From an uncultured Bacteroidia bacterium (lineage in GTDB: Bacteria; Bacteroidota; Bacteroidia; Bacteroidales; F082): a stretch of 64,000 bases of DNA. Location of the stretch: positions 1 to 64,000 of the forward strand of contig CACXQV010000020.1 in the NCBI GenBank assembly GCA_902769875.1, written 5' to 3'. Below are positions 35,840-43,962 of the stretch, in pieces (the first letter of the stretch is position 1; each line of letters starts with the position of its first letter). The notes under the pieces were generated by a model. The model did no database searches and was not told the DNA's origin. It saw only the letters and a program-made list of their open reading frames with translations. The translations under genes were made by a program, and so were the position numbers.

Positions 35840-36323
35840 AGACCGTATCAGACTGGAACATATCGTTGAAGCCATCAACAAAGTGTTTAAATATACAGAA
35901 GGCAAGACAAGTGAAGACCTTCGGACAGGAGATATGATGTTTTATGCAGTGGTGAAAAACATAGAAATTGTTGGTGAGGCTGCATATCATTTGACAAAAG
36001 CCTTTTGCAGAACTCATCCTGACACAGATTGGGATGGGATTATGAAATTGCGCCATGTCCTTGTTCATGATTATTATCAGATAAATGTGCAAACAGTTTG
36101 GGATATTATCCAACAAGAGTTGCCACCTCTGCGTGATCAAGTGACACGCTATATTTCTGAAACAAACTGGGAAGAATGGGAGAAAAATGTAAAGGTTGTT
36201 TCGGAAACTGCCGTCCATAAGAATCTTGTCAAAGCAGCAAGCCGAATGAAAACAGACGGTATGGATACCAAGCAGATTTCAAGATACACAGGCTTGACCG
36301 CCGAGGAAATCGACGAAATTTGA
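35823..36323 (+). CDS. hepT: HepT-like HEPN toxin with C-terminal extension
   Basis: A 166-residue HEPN protein. The R-x4-H-x-Y motif is in LRHVLVHDYYQI (about residue 79), which is both the RNase site and the AMP-acceptor tyrosine of HepT. HepT is usually 110-140 residues; the extra C-terminal stretch (AASRMKTDGMDTKQISRYTG) resembles the helix-turn-helix-like tail seen on Rpn/PD-DExK transposase proteins. It pairs with the preceding MntA. Confidence 0.87.
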   Translation: MREPLKDRIRLEHIVEAINKVFKYTEGKTSEDLRTGDMMFYAVVKNIEIVGEAAYHLTKAFCRTHPDTDWDGIMKLRHVLVHDYYQINVQTVWDIIQQELPPLRDQVTRYISETNWEEWEKNVKVVSETAVHKNLVKAASRMKTDGMDTKQISRYTGLTAEEIDEI

Positions 36324-36326
36324 TTT

Positions 36327-37649
36327 TTACTGTTTTTCTGGGATTCCAAATATGGCTTTCCGTGCCATCAAGGTCATACTCAACCCTCGCGCCACCATAA
36401 AAAGCAGAAAAGCAATCCACAAACCATGGTTGCCGAAAGGCGGCATTAATATTAATGAGGTGGGCAAGAACACGAATAACGCTGAAATAATCATCGTATT
36501 GCGGATGGCGCGGGCTGCGGTGGCTCCAATGTAAACGCCGTCCCAAAGGAAGGCCGCAAATGTAATTAATGGAATGGCGGCCAGATAGATGTGGTAAGGC
36601 TTGGCCATAGGGATGATTTCAGGCTGGTCGCTGACGAGGCCGATGAACCAATCAGGGAAAAGGGCATAAAGCACCGTGAACGGCAAGGCGATAAGGAAAC
36701 CCCACAGGAATAGCAGTTTGATGGTTTGGCGGAGTTGTTTCGGGTCGTGCGCACCCGTGAAACGCCCCACCAAGGCCTCGCCCGCGTAGGCGAAACCGTC
36801 GGTGAAGTAGGAGAAGATGTAGAAGAACTGCATCAGAATCATGTTCACGGCCAACATGTCGTCGCCGAGTTTGGCCGACTGGTTGTTGAAATAAGCGATG
36901 CTCAGCACCAAAAGGATGCTGCGAATCATGAAGTCGGCGTTCACTTGGAAGAAACGCTTCAATTTGTCGCTTTGCAGCAACAGCACCCTGCGGATGGGAA
37001 TAAGATGATGGCGGAATTTGGCGAAAAGGAAGACAATCGCCGTAATTAATCCGCAATACTGCGCGATGACCGTGCCCAAGGCCACGCCACTCACGCCCAT
37101 ACCCATATAATTGACGAAAACGACGCTCAAAGCGATGTTCACCACATTGGTGAGAATGGCGATAACCATCGGAATAGTAGTGTTTTGCATCCCGATAAAC
37201 CAGCCGTTGAAGGCATAGAGACAAAGCACCGCCGGCGCAGCCCAAATGCGCACACGGAAATAGGTGGCAGTGTAGGCCAAAACCTCCTCACTGCCGTTGA
37301 GCAACTTCATACTGAGCCATTCCACCGCATTTTGTAATGAAAGCACCAAAACCGTGGCAATCAGTGCGATGCAGAGCGAACGATAGAGCGAATAGGCGAT
37401 TTCGGCGCGGTCGTTGGCGCCGTAGGCCTGTGCCGTGAAGCCCGTCGTGCCAGCCCTCATGAAACTGAAGATGGAGTACATCACGCTGAAGATGGTGCCA
37501 CCCAGCCCAATGGCCCCGATGTAGGCGATGCTGTCCTGATGCCCCATCAGCATCATATCGACGAAGCCCAACAGCGGCACGGTGATGTTGCTGATGATGT
37601 TGGGGACGGCGAGTTTCAGGATGGAACGGTTGAGGGAGGTTTGGGGCAT
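36327..37649 (-). CDS. MATE family efflux transporter
   Basis: A 440-residue protein with 12 predicted membrane spans and MATE features, such as the N-terminal LAVPNIISNITVPLLGFVDM and the symmetrical ADFMIRSILLVLSIAYF in the second half. It likely exports small cationic compounds or drugs in exchange for Na+ or H+. It ends 3 bp from the end of hepT (convergent). Confidence 0.92.
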   Translation of the reverse strand: MPQTSLNRSILKLAVPNIISNITVPLLGFVDMMLMGHQDSIAYIGAIGLGGTIFSVMYSIFSFMRAGTTGFTAQAYGANDRAEIAYSLYRSLCIALIATVLVLSLQNAVEWLSMKLLNGSEEVLAYTATYFRVRIWAAPAVLCLYAFNGWFIGMQNTTIPMVIAILTNVVNIALSVVFVNYMGMGVSGVALGTVIAQYCGLITAIVFLFAKFRHHLIPIRRVLLLQSDKLKRFFQVNADFMIRSILLVLSIAYFNNQSAKLGDDMLAVNMILMQFFYIFSYFTDGFAYAGEALVGRFTGAHDPKQLRQTIKLLFLWGFLIALPFTVLYALFPDWFIGLVSDQPEIIPMAKPYHIYLAAIPLITFAAFLWDGVYIGATAARAIRNTMIISALFVFLPTSLILMPPFGNHGLWIAFLLFMVARGLSMTLMARKAIFGIPEKQ

Positions 37650-37667
37650 AAGATATTGTTTGATTAC

Positions 37668-37829
37668 TTAACTTTCAAAGAAAGCAGCCTCTGAGGATGT
37701 GAAAAGCACTTCTTTTCTTCTCATCCTGAAAAGATATTCCAAGGCTTCCCGCTCCTTGTCCTGTCCTGTGCAATAGTTGATCAGGACATTGGTGTCGAGA
37801 TAGATTTTCTGAACCGTATGTCTTTTCAT
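37668..37829 (-). pseudogene. Truncated PIN-domain toxin
   Basis: A 53-residue remnant with KIYLDTNVLINYCTGQDKER, the N-terminal strand and first metal-binding Asp of a PIN RNase. It stops at TAA 37668 after 53 residues, where a PIN toxin needs about 130. The other acidic residues are missing. It overlaps the upstream antitoxin gene by one base (TGATG), as in an intact VapBC-type pair. Confidence 0.75.
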
Positions 37830-38017
37830 CAGAAAACGAGTTTCGTGAAACGCTCGCGTTCCGCAGGGGTGACAAGGGCAAGGTTGTCTTTAATGAACTC
37901 CCTGCAAATCATATCGATAAGGTCTTGTTTTTTCACGCCTGTCTTTTCCAAAAGCAAGGCGAGCAATTCCTTCTCCTGACGCTTGGCTTCCGCAATGTCT
38001 TTTTCTTTTGCTGTCAT
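37829..38017 (-). CDS. Antitoxin of a broken PIN toxin module
   Basis: A 62-residue acidic/helical protein (MTAKEKDIAEAKRQEKELLA, ending ALVTPAERERFTKLVF). Size, position and coupling to the PIN remnant suggest the antitoxin of a VapBC-like pair. A reverse -7 element TAATTTTG at 38057-38050 fits an ATG at 38017. No DNA-binding motif is obvious. Confidence 0.6.
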   Translation of the reverse strand: MTAKEKDIAEAKRQEKELLALLLEKTGVKKQDLIDMICREFIKDNLALVTPAERERFTKLVF

Positions 38018-38070
38018 AGCTTCCAAGTGATTTAGTTTGTTTTCAACTGCAAAATTACAAAAATCCGCCA

Positions 38071-38292
38071 AACTAATCTTGTCTTTTCATTTTTTCACTA
38101 ACTTTGCCCCCAATAAACGAAAGTCTAACCAAACAAAACAGGAAATGACCGAAGCGCAGTGAGCGCAACGACAACAACAACATATTTTTAACCAAAGCAT
38201 TAGCTATTATTCGCGTTCAAAACAAAAGCGTCGGAAACTCTTGGTTTGAAAAATCGGATAAAAGCAAGTTCACGGAAGCGATTGGTTCCGTT
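38071..38292. other. Gap between the PIN module and the structured element
   Basis: 222 bp without a gene. It holds a likely reverse promoter region for the antitoxin and AT-rich sequence with GAAGCGCAGTGAGCGCAACG. Nothing else is seen. Confidence 0.5.
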
Positions 38293-38403
38293 GTCCAACA
38301 TAAGGTTAGTGTTCACACTTAGGTGTGGGCTAATCTAGTTGGACAGCGGGGTTCACCGACGCTCCCCGTGAACGCGATAGAAAGGTCTGCACCTTTCCTT
38401 TTG
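38293..38403 (+). ncRNA. Candidate structured RNA before the methyltransferase
   Basis: Three consecutive foldable segments. A long stem closes with GTCCAAC (38293) and GTTGGAC (38338), with inner pairs TTAG/CTAA and CACAC/GTGTG. GTTCAC...GTGAAC (38351-38373) overlaps an alternative CGGGG/CCCCG pair. AAAGGTCTGCACCTTT (38381-38396) is followed by CCTTTTGT. There is no reading frame in it. It might be a leader, an sRNA or a mobile-element end. No Rfam family is recognised by eye. Confidence 0.45.
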
Positions 38404-38446
38404 TCCGAAATAGTGATTGATAGCATTGCAAAAACTGTCAATCATA

Positions 38447-39475
38447 ATGGAAAAGAAGAGTTTTAGAGCAGCAAAAACTGCAAAGAAAGACGAATTTTAC
38501 ACTCAACTTGTTGATATTGAGAATGAATTAAGGCACTATAAGTCGCATTTCAAAAACAAAACGGTGCTTTGCAACTGCGACGACCCTCGTGTGAGCAACT
38601 TCTTCCATTATTTCAGTTACAACTTCGAGCAGTTGGGGCTTAAGAAACTGATTACCACTTGCTACAAGAACCAAAACCGCGACTTGTTCAGTCAAAACGA
38701 CTCGGAGAGGGCGATATGGTTGGAGTATTTTGGCGACCGCAACGGCAACCGTGTGCCCGACCCCGAGGAAATCGGCATCCATTACTTCAAAGGCGACGGC
38801 GATTTCCGCTCCCAAGAATGTATCGAACTGCTGGAAGAGGCTGATATTGTGGTGACTAATCCGCCGTTTTCGCTGTTTCGAGAATATGTGGCGCAGTTGA
38901 TGAAATATGGAAAGAAATTTATCATTGTGGGTCATCAGAATGCAATTAAATACAAGGAGATATTTCCTTTGATAAAGGAAAACAAAATATGGTTGGGGTA
39001 TGGATTTAAAGGAGGTGCTGGTCATTTCTTCAGCAAATATGAGGATGTTGCAACAGCGGGAGATCATAGGGAAGGAATGATTCGTGTTTCTGGCGTAAAT
39101 TGGTTCACAAACCTGGAAATTAAAAAACGTCATGAGGAAATAATCCTTTTTAAAACATACAATCCCGAGGAATATCCAAAATATGATACTTATGACGCAA
39201 TAAATGTTGACAAGACTTCTGAAATTCCAATGGATTACGATGGCGTGATGGGCGTGCCGATTACCTTTTTGGATAAGTACAATCCAGACCAGTTTGAGAT
39301 TGTTGGAGAATTTAACAATGGTAGTGATTCAGAATTGGATTTGGCAAAACCAATTATAAACGGAGAACAAAAATATTCGAGAATAGCAATCCGTCGTCGT
39401 CAAACCAATCCAAAGCCGGTTCCATACGAGATAGGCGAGTTGCCCGTATCGATGGCGGCAGAGGGAACCGATTGA
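38447..39475 (+). CDS. EcoRI-type adenine DNA methyltransferase
   Basis: A 342-residue protein matching the M.EcoRI family: N-terminal FRAAKTAKKDEFYTQLVDIE, the catalytic NPPF in ADIVVTNPPFSLFREYV (about residue 144) and FIIVGHQNAIKYKEIFPLI. It should methylate adenine in a specific DNA sequence. The start is at MEKKSF, the family N-terminus. It is followed after a palindromic repeat by a DUF262/HNH nuclease, suggesting a modification-restriction pair. Confidence 0.88.
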   Translation: MEKKSFRAAKTAKKDEFYTQLVDIENELRHYKSHFKNKTVLCNCDDPRVSNFFHYFSYNFEQLGLKKLITTCYKNQNRDLFSQNDSERAIWLEYFGDRNGNRVPDPEEIGIHYFKGDGDFRSQECIELLEEADIVVTNPPFSLFREYVAQLMKYGKKFIIVGHQNAIKYKEIFPLIKENKIWLGYGFKGGAGHFFSKYEDVATAGDHREGMIRVSGVNWFTNLEIKKRHEEIILFKTYNPEEYPKYDTYDAINVDKTSEIPMDYDGVMGVPITFLDKYNPDQFEIVGEFNNGSDSELDLAKPIINGEQKYSRIAIRRRQTNPKPVPYEIGELPVSMAAEGTD

Positions 39476-39487
39476 GAGTAGTCAGCC

Positions 39488-39550
39488 CGTCCCGAAGGGA
39501 CGATACACGAGTAACCGTAGGTCGTGACCTACGGCAGCGACCTACGGCAG
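39488..39550. repeat. Palindromic repeat cluster
   Basis: CGTCCCGAAGGGACG (39488-39502) and CCGTAGGTCGTGACCTACGG (39515-39534, near-perfect dyad), followed by a further AGCGACCTACGGCAG. REP-like; separates the methyltransferase and the DUF262 gene. Confidence 0.85.
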
Positions 39551-39582
39551 CACCCTGGCAGGAACATACAAAACACACGAAA

Positions 39583-40767
39583 ATGAACATAGAACTCCAC
39601 AAAATCACCGTCCGCGAACTGACGAAAGGCTACGCGGACAACAACGAAAACGGCGTGCGCGCCTACGGTGGCCTCCTTGATGTGCGCCCGCCCTACCAGC
39701 GCGAATTCGTCTATGGCGAGAAGGAACGCGATGCGGTCATCGACACGCTCACCAACGGCTTCCCGCTCAATGTGATGTATTGGGCCGTGCGCAATGTCGC
39801 TGACTGCGTCCCGCAGTCAGGCCAACCCATCTGCGAGGACGCAGATGGCGACAGGACTGATTCCATCTGCGAGGACGCAGATGGCGACAAGGCAAAATAC
39901 GAAATCATCGACGGCCAGCAACGCACCATCAGCATCTGCCAATATGTCAACGGCGACTTCGCCTTCAATTTCCGCTATTTCCACAACCTCCAGCCCGACG
40001 AGCAAGAGCAAATCCTAAACTACGAGTTGCAGGTCTATATTTGCAGCGGCTCCGACAGCGAGAAACTCAAGTGGTTCAAAACCATCAACATAGCGGGAAA
40101 GGAACTCACCGAGCAAGAGTTGCGCAACGCTGTATATGCTGGCTCGTGGGTGAGTGATGCCAAACGTTATTTCAGCAAAAACGGTGCGTCGGCGGCTAAA
40201 ATCGGGGGCGACTACCTCACGGGTTCGGCCATCCGTCAGGACTATCTCGAAACGGCCATCTCTTGGATTTCGGACGGCAATGTCGAGGTCTATATGTCGA
40301 ACCATCAGCACGACCCGAGCGCTGCACAGCTGTGGCAGTTCTTCCAGTCGGTCATCACTTGGATTGAGACCTCGTTCCGCCCCACCAAGGAGCGCAAAAA
40401 GATAATGAAAGGCGTGGATTGGGGTATGCTCTACAAGCAATACAAAGACCAAGTGTTTGATTTAAAAGCCGTTGACGACGAGGTGAAACGCCTCATACTC
40501 GACGACGACGTGACCAAAAAGACAGGCATTTATCCCTATATCTTGACGCGGAAAGAGAAATATTTGTCCATTCGTGCCTTCACCGATGCGCAAAAACTGT
40601 CGGCCTACGAGCGTCAAATGGGTTTCTGTGCCGACTGTGGGCAGCATTTTGAACTCTCACAAATGGAAGCCGACCACATTACACCGTGGCATTTGGGAGG
40701 CAAAACTGTGGCCGAGAATTGCCAAATGCTCTGCCGCGACTGCAACCGACGCAAGAGCGGGAAGTGA
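39583..40767 (+). CDS. DUF262 and HNH endonuclease domain protein (GmrSD-like)
   Basis: A 394-residue protein. The N-terminal DUF262 has YQREFVYGEKERDAVIDTL and the DGQQR motif (YEIIDGQQRTISICQYVNG) typical of GmrS/ParB-like NTPase domains. The C-terminus is a complete HNH nuclease: CADCGQHFELSQMEADHITP then CRDCNRRKSGK. GmrSD enzymes cut modified phage DNA. Between residues 73 and 101 a palindromic tandem repeat adds ICEDADGD twice just before DGQQR. The ATG at 39583 avoids the repeat upstream. Confidence 0.87.
   Translation: MNIELHKITVRELTKGYADNNENGVRAYGGLLDVRPPYQREFVYGEKERDAVIDTLTNGFPLNVMYWAVRNVADCVPQSGQPICEDADGDRTDSICEDADGDKAKYEIIDGQQRTISICQYVNGDFAFNFRYFHNLQPDEQEQILNYELQVYICSGSDSEKLKWFKTINIAGKELTEQELRNAVYAGSWVSDAKRYFSKNGASAAKIGGDYLTGSAIRQDYLETAISWISDGNVEVYMSNHQHDPSAAQLWQFFQSVITWIETSFRPTKERKKIMKGVDWGMLYKQYKDQVFDLKAVDDEVKRLILDDDVTKKTGIYPYILTRKEKYLSIRAFTDAQKLSAYERQMGFCADCGQHFELSQMEADHITPWHLGGKTVAENCQMLCRDCNRRKSGK
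39801..39884. repeat. In-frame palindromic repeats inside the DUF262 gene
   Basis: TGACTGCGTCCCGCAGTCA (39801-39819), then two copies of the 22-bp palindrome whose core is ATCTGCGAGGACGCAGAT (39827-39848 and 39863-39884). Both copies are in the same reading frame and encode ICEDADGD. Confidence 0.9.
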
Positions 40768-40779
40768 TGGGTTTCGGCT

Positions 40780-40852
40780 TGTAGGGCTGTCACATTGTGG
40801 CAGCCGACGATACGAAAGCAGCCGTTTTGACCAGTCAAGGCGGCTGCTGTTT
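40780..40852. repeat. Second copy of the TGTAGGGCTGTCA repeat
   Basis: TGTAGGGCTGTCACATTGTG matches the left arm at 21017. The right part is different: CAGCCGTTTT and CAAGGCGGCTG make a short hairpin. Probably a degraded or variant member; it may terminate the DUF262 transcript. Confidence 0.8.
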
Positions 40853-40871
40853 TGTTTTTGTGGGCAAATAG

Positions 40872-41246
40872 GTGTTGGTTTGGAAAATTGATTATTTTTG
40901 CGGACAAATATGGAACGAAGCAGGCTTGCCCGAACCCACTTTTGTTTCCGAGCAGGGAGCTGTTGTGGTGACCATCAAATATCAAAAAAAGGCGGATGGC
41001 GAATTAAATGGCGAATTAAATGGCGAATTAAATGGCGAATTAAACAACAGCCAAAAGAGAACATTCGAATTTGTCAAGTCGCATTTGGGCTGCACGGCTG
41101 CTGAAATTTCGGAGCAACTTGGTGTTCCGTTCAGCACCATTGATAAGCATATCAGGGTGTTGATTGCCAAAGGCTTGATCGAACGGCGAGGGAGCAAAAA
41201 AACGGGTGGTTATTATGCACAAAACTTGAACAATAAAATAAACTAA
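40872..41246 (+). pseudogene. 3' remnant of an AlbA/AAA_4 (Schlafen-type) gene
   Basis: The frame opens only shortly before IWNEAGLPEPTFVSEQGAVV, which matches the end of the ATP-binding region of AlbA_2/HATPase_c_4 proteins. It continues through four GELN repeats into a winged helix (GCTAAEISEQLGVPFSTIDK then LIERRGSKKTGGYY). The N-terminal AlbA and ATPase domains are gone. A -7 element (TATTTTTG, 40893) lies inside the fragment and belongs to another frame. Likely non-functional, though a small DNA-binding product is possible. Confidence 0.7.
40996..41043 (+). repeat. Four tandem copies of a 12-bp repeat
   Basis: ATGGCGAATTAA four times in succession, without mismatch, read in frame as NGEL/GELN. 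A perfect short tandem array such as this can gain or lose units easily. Confidence 0.95.
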
Positions 41247-41470
41247 TTATGATATTTTACTTTTCTGGCTGTGGCAACAGCAAACACGTGGCGGAGACCA
41301 TCGCCGCAGGTCTCAATGACACGACAATCTTTATCCCTGAAGCGGCTCGCGAAGGCCGTTACGAATACGAATTGGCCGAAGGCGAAAGGCTTGGTTTCGT
41401 GTTCCCCATCTATTCCTGGGCGCCGCCCAAGTTGGTGCTTGACTTTGTGAAGAAAATGATAGTTAAGGTC

Positions 41471-41494
41471 GGCCCTTCGACAGGCTCAGGGACC
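41471..41494. repeat. REP word inside the EFR1 gene
   Basis: GGCCCTTCGACAGGCTCAGG plus GACC, an imperfect palindrome with the same core as the arms in the GT39 gene at 20647-20707. Encodes GPSTGSGT. Confidence 0.8.
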
Positions 41495-41819
41495 TTGCCT
41501 TATACATATTTCGCCTGCACCTGCGGCGACAATTGCGGCCTCACGGAGAAGGTTTTCCGCAAGGCCGTTGAGGAAAAAGGCTGGCATTTGTCGGCGTGTT
41601 TCAGTGTGCAAATGCCTGAAACTTACATCGGTATGGCGGGCTTCAAACTCGATACACCAGAAAATGCCAAACGTAAAATCGACAATGCAAACGACCTCCT
41701 AAAGCGAAACATTCCGCGTCTCATTAATAAGGATTGTTTTTCCGAAATAATCGTGGGCAGTTTGGCTTGGCTCAAGACTTATTTGGTGAATCCCGGTTTC
41801 AACCGCTCGGCCACCGACG

Positions 41820-41847
41820 ACAGCAAATATCGCACAGCAAATATCGC
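41820..41847 (+). repeat. 14-bp tandem duplication that breaks the EFR1 frame
   Basis: ACAGCAAATATCGC occurs twice with no gap and no mismatch. 14 is not a multiple of three, so the extra copy causes a frameshift. Confidence 0.95.
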
Positions 41848-42034
41848 GCCACCGAGGCTTGCATCCATTGCGGAAAGTGCGTGGAAACGTGCCCATTGAA
41901 GAATATCACCCTCGATGACGGTCGCCCGAAATGGCACGGCCACTGCACGATGTGTATGGGATGCTATCACCATTGCCCAGTGAACGCCATCCAATACGGC
42001 AAGGCCACGGTGGGGAAGGGGCAGTACGTTTTTA

Positions 42035-42132
42035 GGTAGGAGGTATGAAGTATTGAAGTAGGAAGTAGGAGGTTTGAGGTAGGAAGTCCCGTAGGGACGA
42101 AGGATATTAGGCAGGCGGTGTAAACCCCTGCC
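42035..42132. repeat. 7-bp-phased direct repeat followed by two palindromes
   Basis: GGTAGGA GGTATGA AGTATTGA AGTAGGA AGTAGGA GGTTTGA GGTAGGA: seven-base units with one slip (42035-42085). It runs into the palindrome GTCCCGTAGGGAC (42086-42098) and a GGCAGG...CCTGCC hairpin. Confidence 0.85.
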
Positions 42133-42250
42133 GACTGCCGATGTGTAACATCGGGAAAATTGGGCGGATGCCGTCAATTCAGAACATCAAGGAAACAAAC
42201 GGATGCTGACAGGAAATTTTTTAGTTGTCCATTGGAAATGGAAAAATTAT

Positions 42251-42258
42251 TATTTTTG
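42251..42258 (+). promoter_or_regulatory. -7 element (TATTTTTG) of the adhesin-like gene
   Basis: TATTTTTG followed by GCCGC, 39 bp before the ATG at 42297. Confidence 0.65.
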
Positions 42259-42296
42259 CCGCAAATTATTCATTATCAATAAAAAATAAAAACACT

Positions 42297-43805
42297 ATGA
42301 AAAGCAAATGCTACCTAACAAAAGCACTATTGGCCACGGTGATGGCCGTTTTCTCTTTCACTGCCACTGCGGCTGCACAATGCACAATACCCATTGCCCC
42401 TGGGCAGTCCTACATCGAGGACTTTGAATCGGGGGAGATGGAATGTTGGACGGTGGAAACCACAAGCGCCGCCACATGGGCGGTGATGGCCGGCACGGGA
42501 ACCAACGTGGTGGCCTTCCAAAACGCTTCCGCTGGCGACGAGGCACGGCTGGTTTCGCCCACTTTCGACCTCTCTGGCAGCAGCAGCGCCACCTTCAGTT
42601 TTGCCTACGCGATGATGGGAATGTACGAAACCGATGAACTCACCGTGAGTTACCGCACCTCGCCGACCGACAGCTGGCACCAATTGGGCAGCTACAGCTT
42701 CAGCGACTGGTCGAACACCTACGATGAGTCGTTCACCCTGCAAGAGCTGTCGGCCACTTTCCAAGTCTCGTTTTTGGGACACTGCAACGGCGGTTACTAC
42801 ATTTTTATCGATGATATTGAGATTGCTTCAGCTGGCGGCTGTGCCCGTCCGGCAAACTTGCAAGTTTCTGATATTACGACGACTTCGGCACTTCTCGGAT
42901 GGTCGACCACGGGCGACGAAGAGAGTTGGACGATTTCTGTGAACGGACATCAGGTGAATGTGGCTTCGCAACCTTATTTGATGGATAACTTGGAGCCCAA
43001 CACCGAATACACCATTCGCGTCAGGGCCAACTGCGGCGATGGGGTGGAGTCGGAATGGTCGCAGGCTTTGATGTTCAAAACGATGTGCGACGTGATAATC
43101 GTGACGAACGAAGTGCCTTATTTCGACGACTTTGAGGCGTCAGACGACTTTGTGTGCTGGCAGAATCAGATTGAAGCTGGCGACGACGGATGGGTGGTGG
43201 ACCCTGGCTATCTCATTCCCAACAACACGGCTTTCTTTATCTGGCTCGGCGATGCGGCTTGGCTCGTCTCGGCTCCTTTGGACATCACAGCGGTCTCCAA
43301 TCCTTTCCTGACTTTCAAGCACCGTCAGCGTAGTTTGGGTCCCAATGTCGATGAACTGTCTGCTTGGTATGCCACTTCACCCGACGATTCCTGGCACTTG
43401 CTTGACGTTTTCCCTAATGCTTGCGAGGACTGGGAGGAGGTTACCCTTGCTCTGCCTTATGCTTCGTCCACCTATCTCATCGCTTTCAGGGGCGTATCGT
43501 ATGCTGCCGATGGCGTGTATGTCGACGATGTTTGGGTGGGCAACATCCCCGGTGTCGGTGTTGATGAGCAGTTGAATCTTGCCGCCGCCGTCAGCCCCAA
43601 TCCCACCAAGGGCAACATCACCATAGAAGCAAATACCGCCAACGGCGAGGTTGTCGTATTCGACTTGTTTGGCAGGGAAATCGTTTCGGCTTCGCTTCAC
43701 GACGGTCGCGCCGACATTGACCTTGGCGATTGCGCCAATGGCGTTTATGTGGCTCGGGTTTCGAGTGAAGTGGGTTTGGCCACAATTAAGTTGGTGAAGG
43801 AGTAA
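42297..43805 (+). CDS. T9SS-secreted protein with two choice-of-anchor J domains and a fibronectin III domain
   Basis: A 502-residue exported protein. Signal peptide (MKSKCYLTKALLATVMAVFS to AAAQ), a cleaved-adhesin/choice-of-anchor J domain (FESGEMECWTVE ... YYIFIDDIEI), and a fibronectin III domain (PANLQVSDITTTSALLGW). A second anchor J domain (FDDFEASDDFVCWQNQI ... GVYVDDVWVG) and a T9SS type A sorting domain (VSPNPTKGNITIEANT ... LVKE) follow. It should end on the cell surface or outside, probably binding a glycan or protein. The frame is intact. Confidence 0.9.
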   Translation: MKSKCYLTKALLATVMAVFSFTATAAAQCTIPIAPGQSYIEDFESGEMECWTVETTSAATWAVMAGTGTNVVAFQNASAGDEARLVSPTFDLSGSSSATFSFAYAMMGMYETDELTVSYRTSPTDSWHQLGSYSFSDWSNTYDESFTLQELSATFQVSFLGHCNGGYYIFIDDIEIASAGGCARPANLQVSDITTTSALLGWSTTGDEESWTISVNGHQVNVASQPYLMDNLEPNTEYTIRVRANCGDGVESEWSQALMFKTMCDVIIVTNEVPYFDDFEASDDFVCWQNQIEAGDDGWVVDPGYLIPNNTAFFIWLGDAAWLVSAPLDITAVSNPFLTFKHRQRSLGPNVDELSAWYATSPDDSWHLLDVFPNACEDWEEVTLALPYASSTYLIAFRGVSYAADGVYVDDVWVGNIPGVGVDEQLNLAAAVSPNPTKGNITIEANTANGEVVVFDLFGREIVSASLHDGRADIDLGDCANGVYVARVSSEVGLATIKLVKE

Positions 43806-43962
43806 GGGTTAGGCACATCTTTTCGAACTTTGGCTTCTGTCCTGCCAAGCATAAGACGCCCCAACGCCACGTCAAAAGCGTGAAACTGATAAAGACTACA
43901 GCCTCACCATCAGCAGATTATGGCTGAAGGAACGTTGGAGTTGATGATGAAACAAGTGGAAA

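Larger units (their letters stand above)
41249..42039 (+). pseudogene. EFR1 family flavodoxin/ferredoxin, frameshifted
   Basis: The N-terminal flavodoxin-like domain (MIFYFSGCGNSKHVAETIAA) is followed by a ferredoxin domain with two 4Fe-4S motifs (CIHCGKCVETCP, CTMCMGCYHHCP) in a different frame. The switch is caused by an exact 14-bp tandem duplication at 41820-41847. Removing one copy reads through as DDSKYRATEAC and restores a 258-residue EFR1 protein. It would act in electron transfer. A REP word at 41471-41494 adds GPSTGSGT in frame. Either an inactivated gene or a sequencing error. Confidence 0.85.

Noticed and set aside
38293..38403. tRNA gene or SRP RNA
   Set aside because: No GTTCRA T-loop with acceptor stem and CCA end, and no GGAA-capped SRP helix; left as an unassigned structured element.
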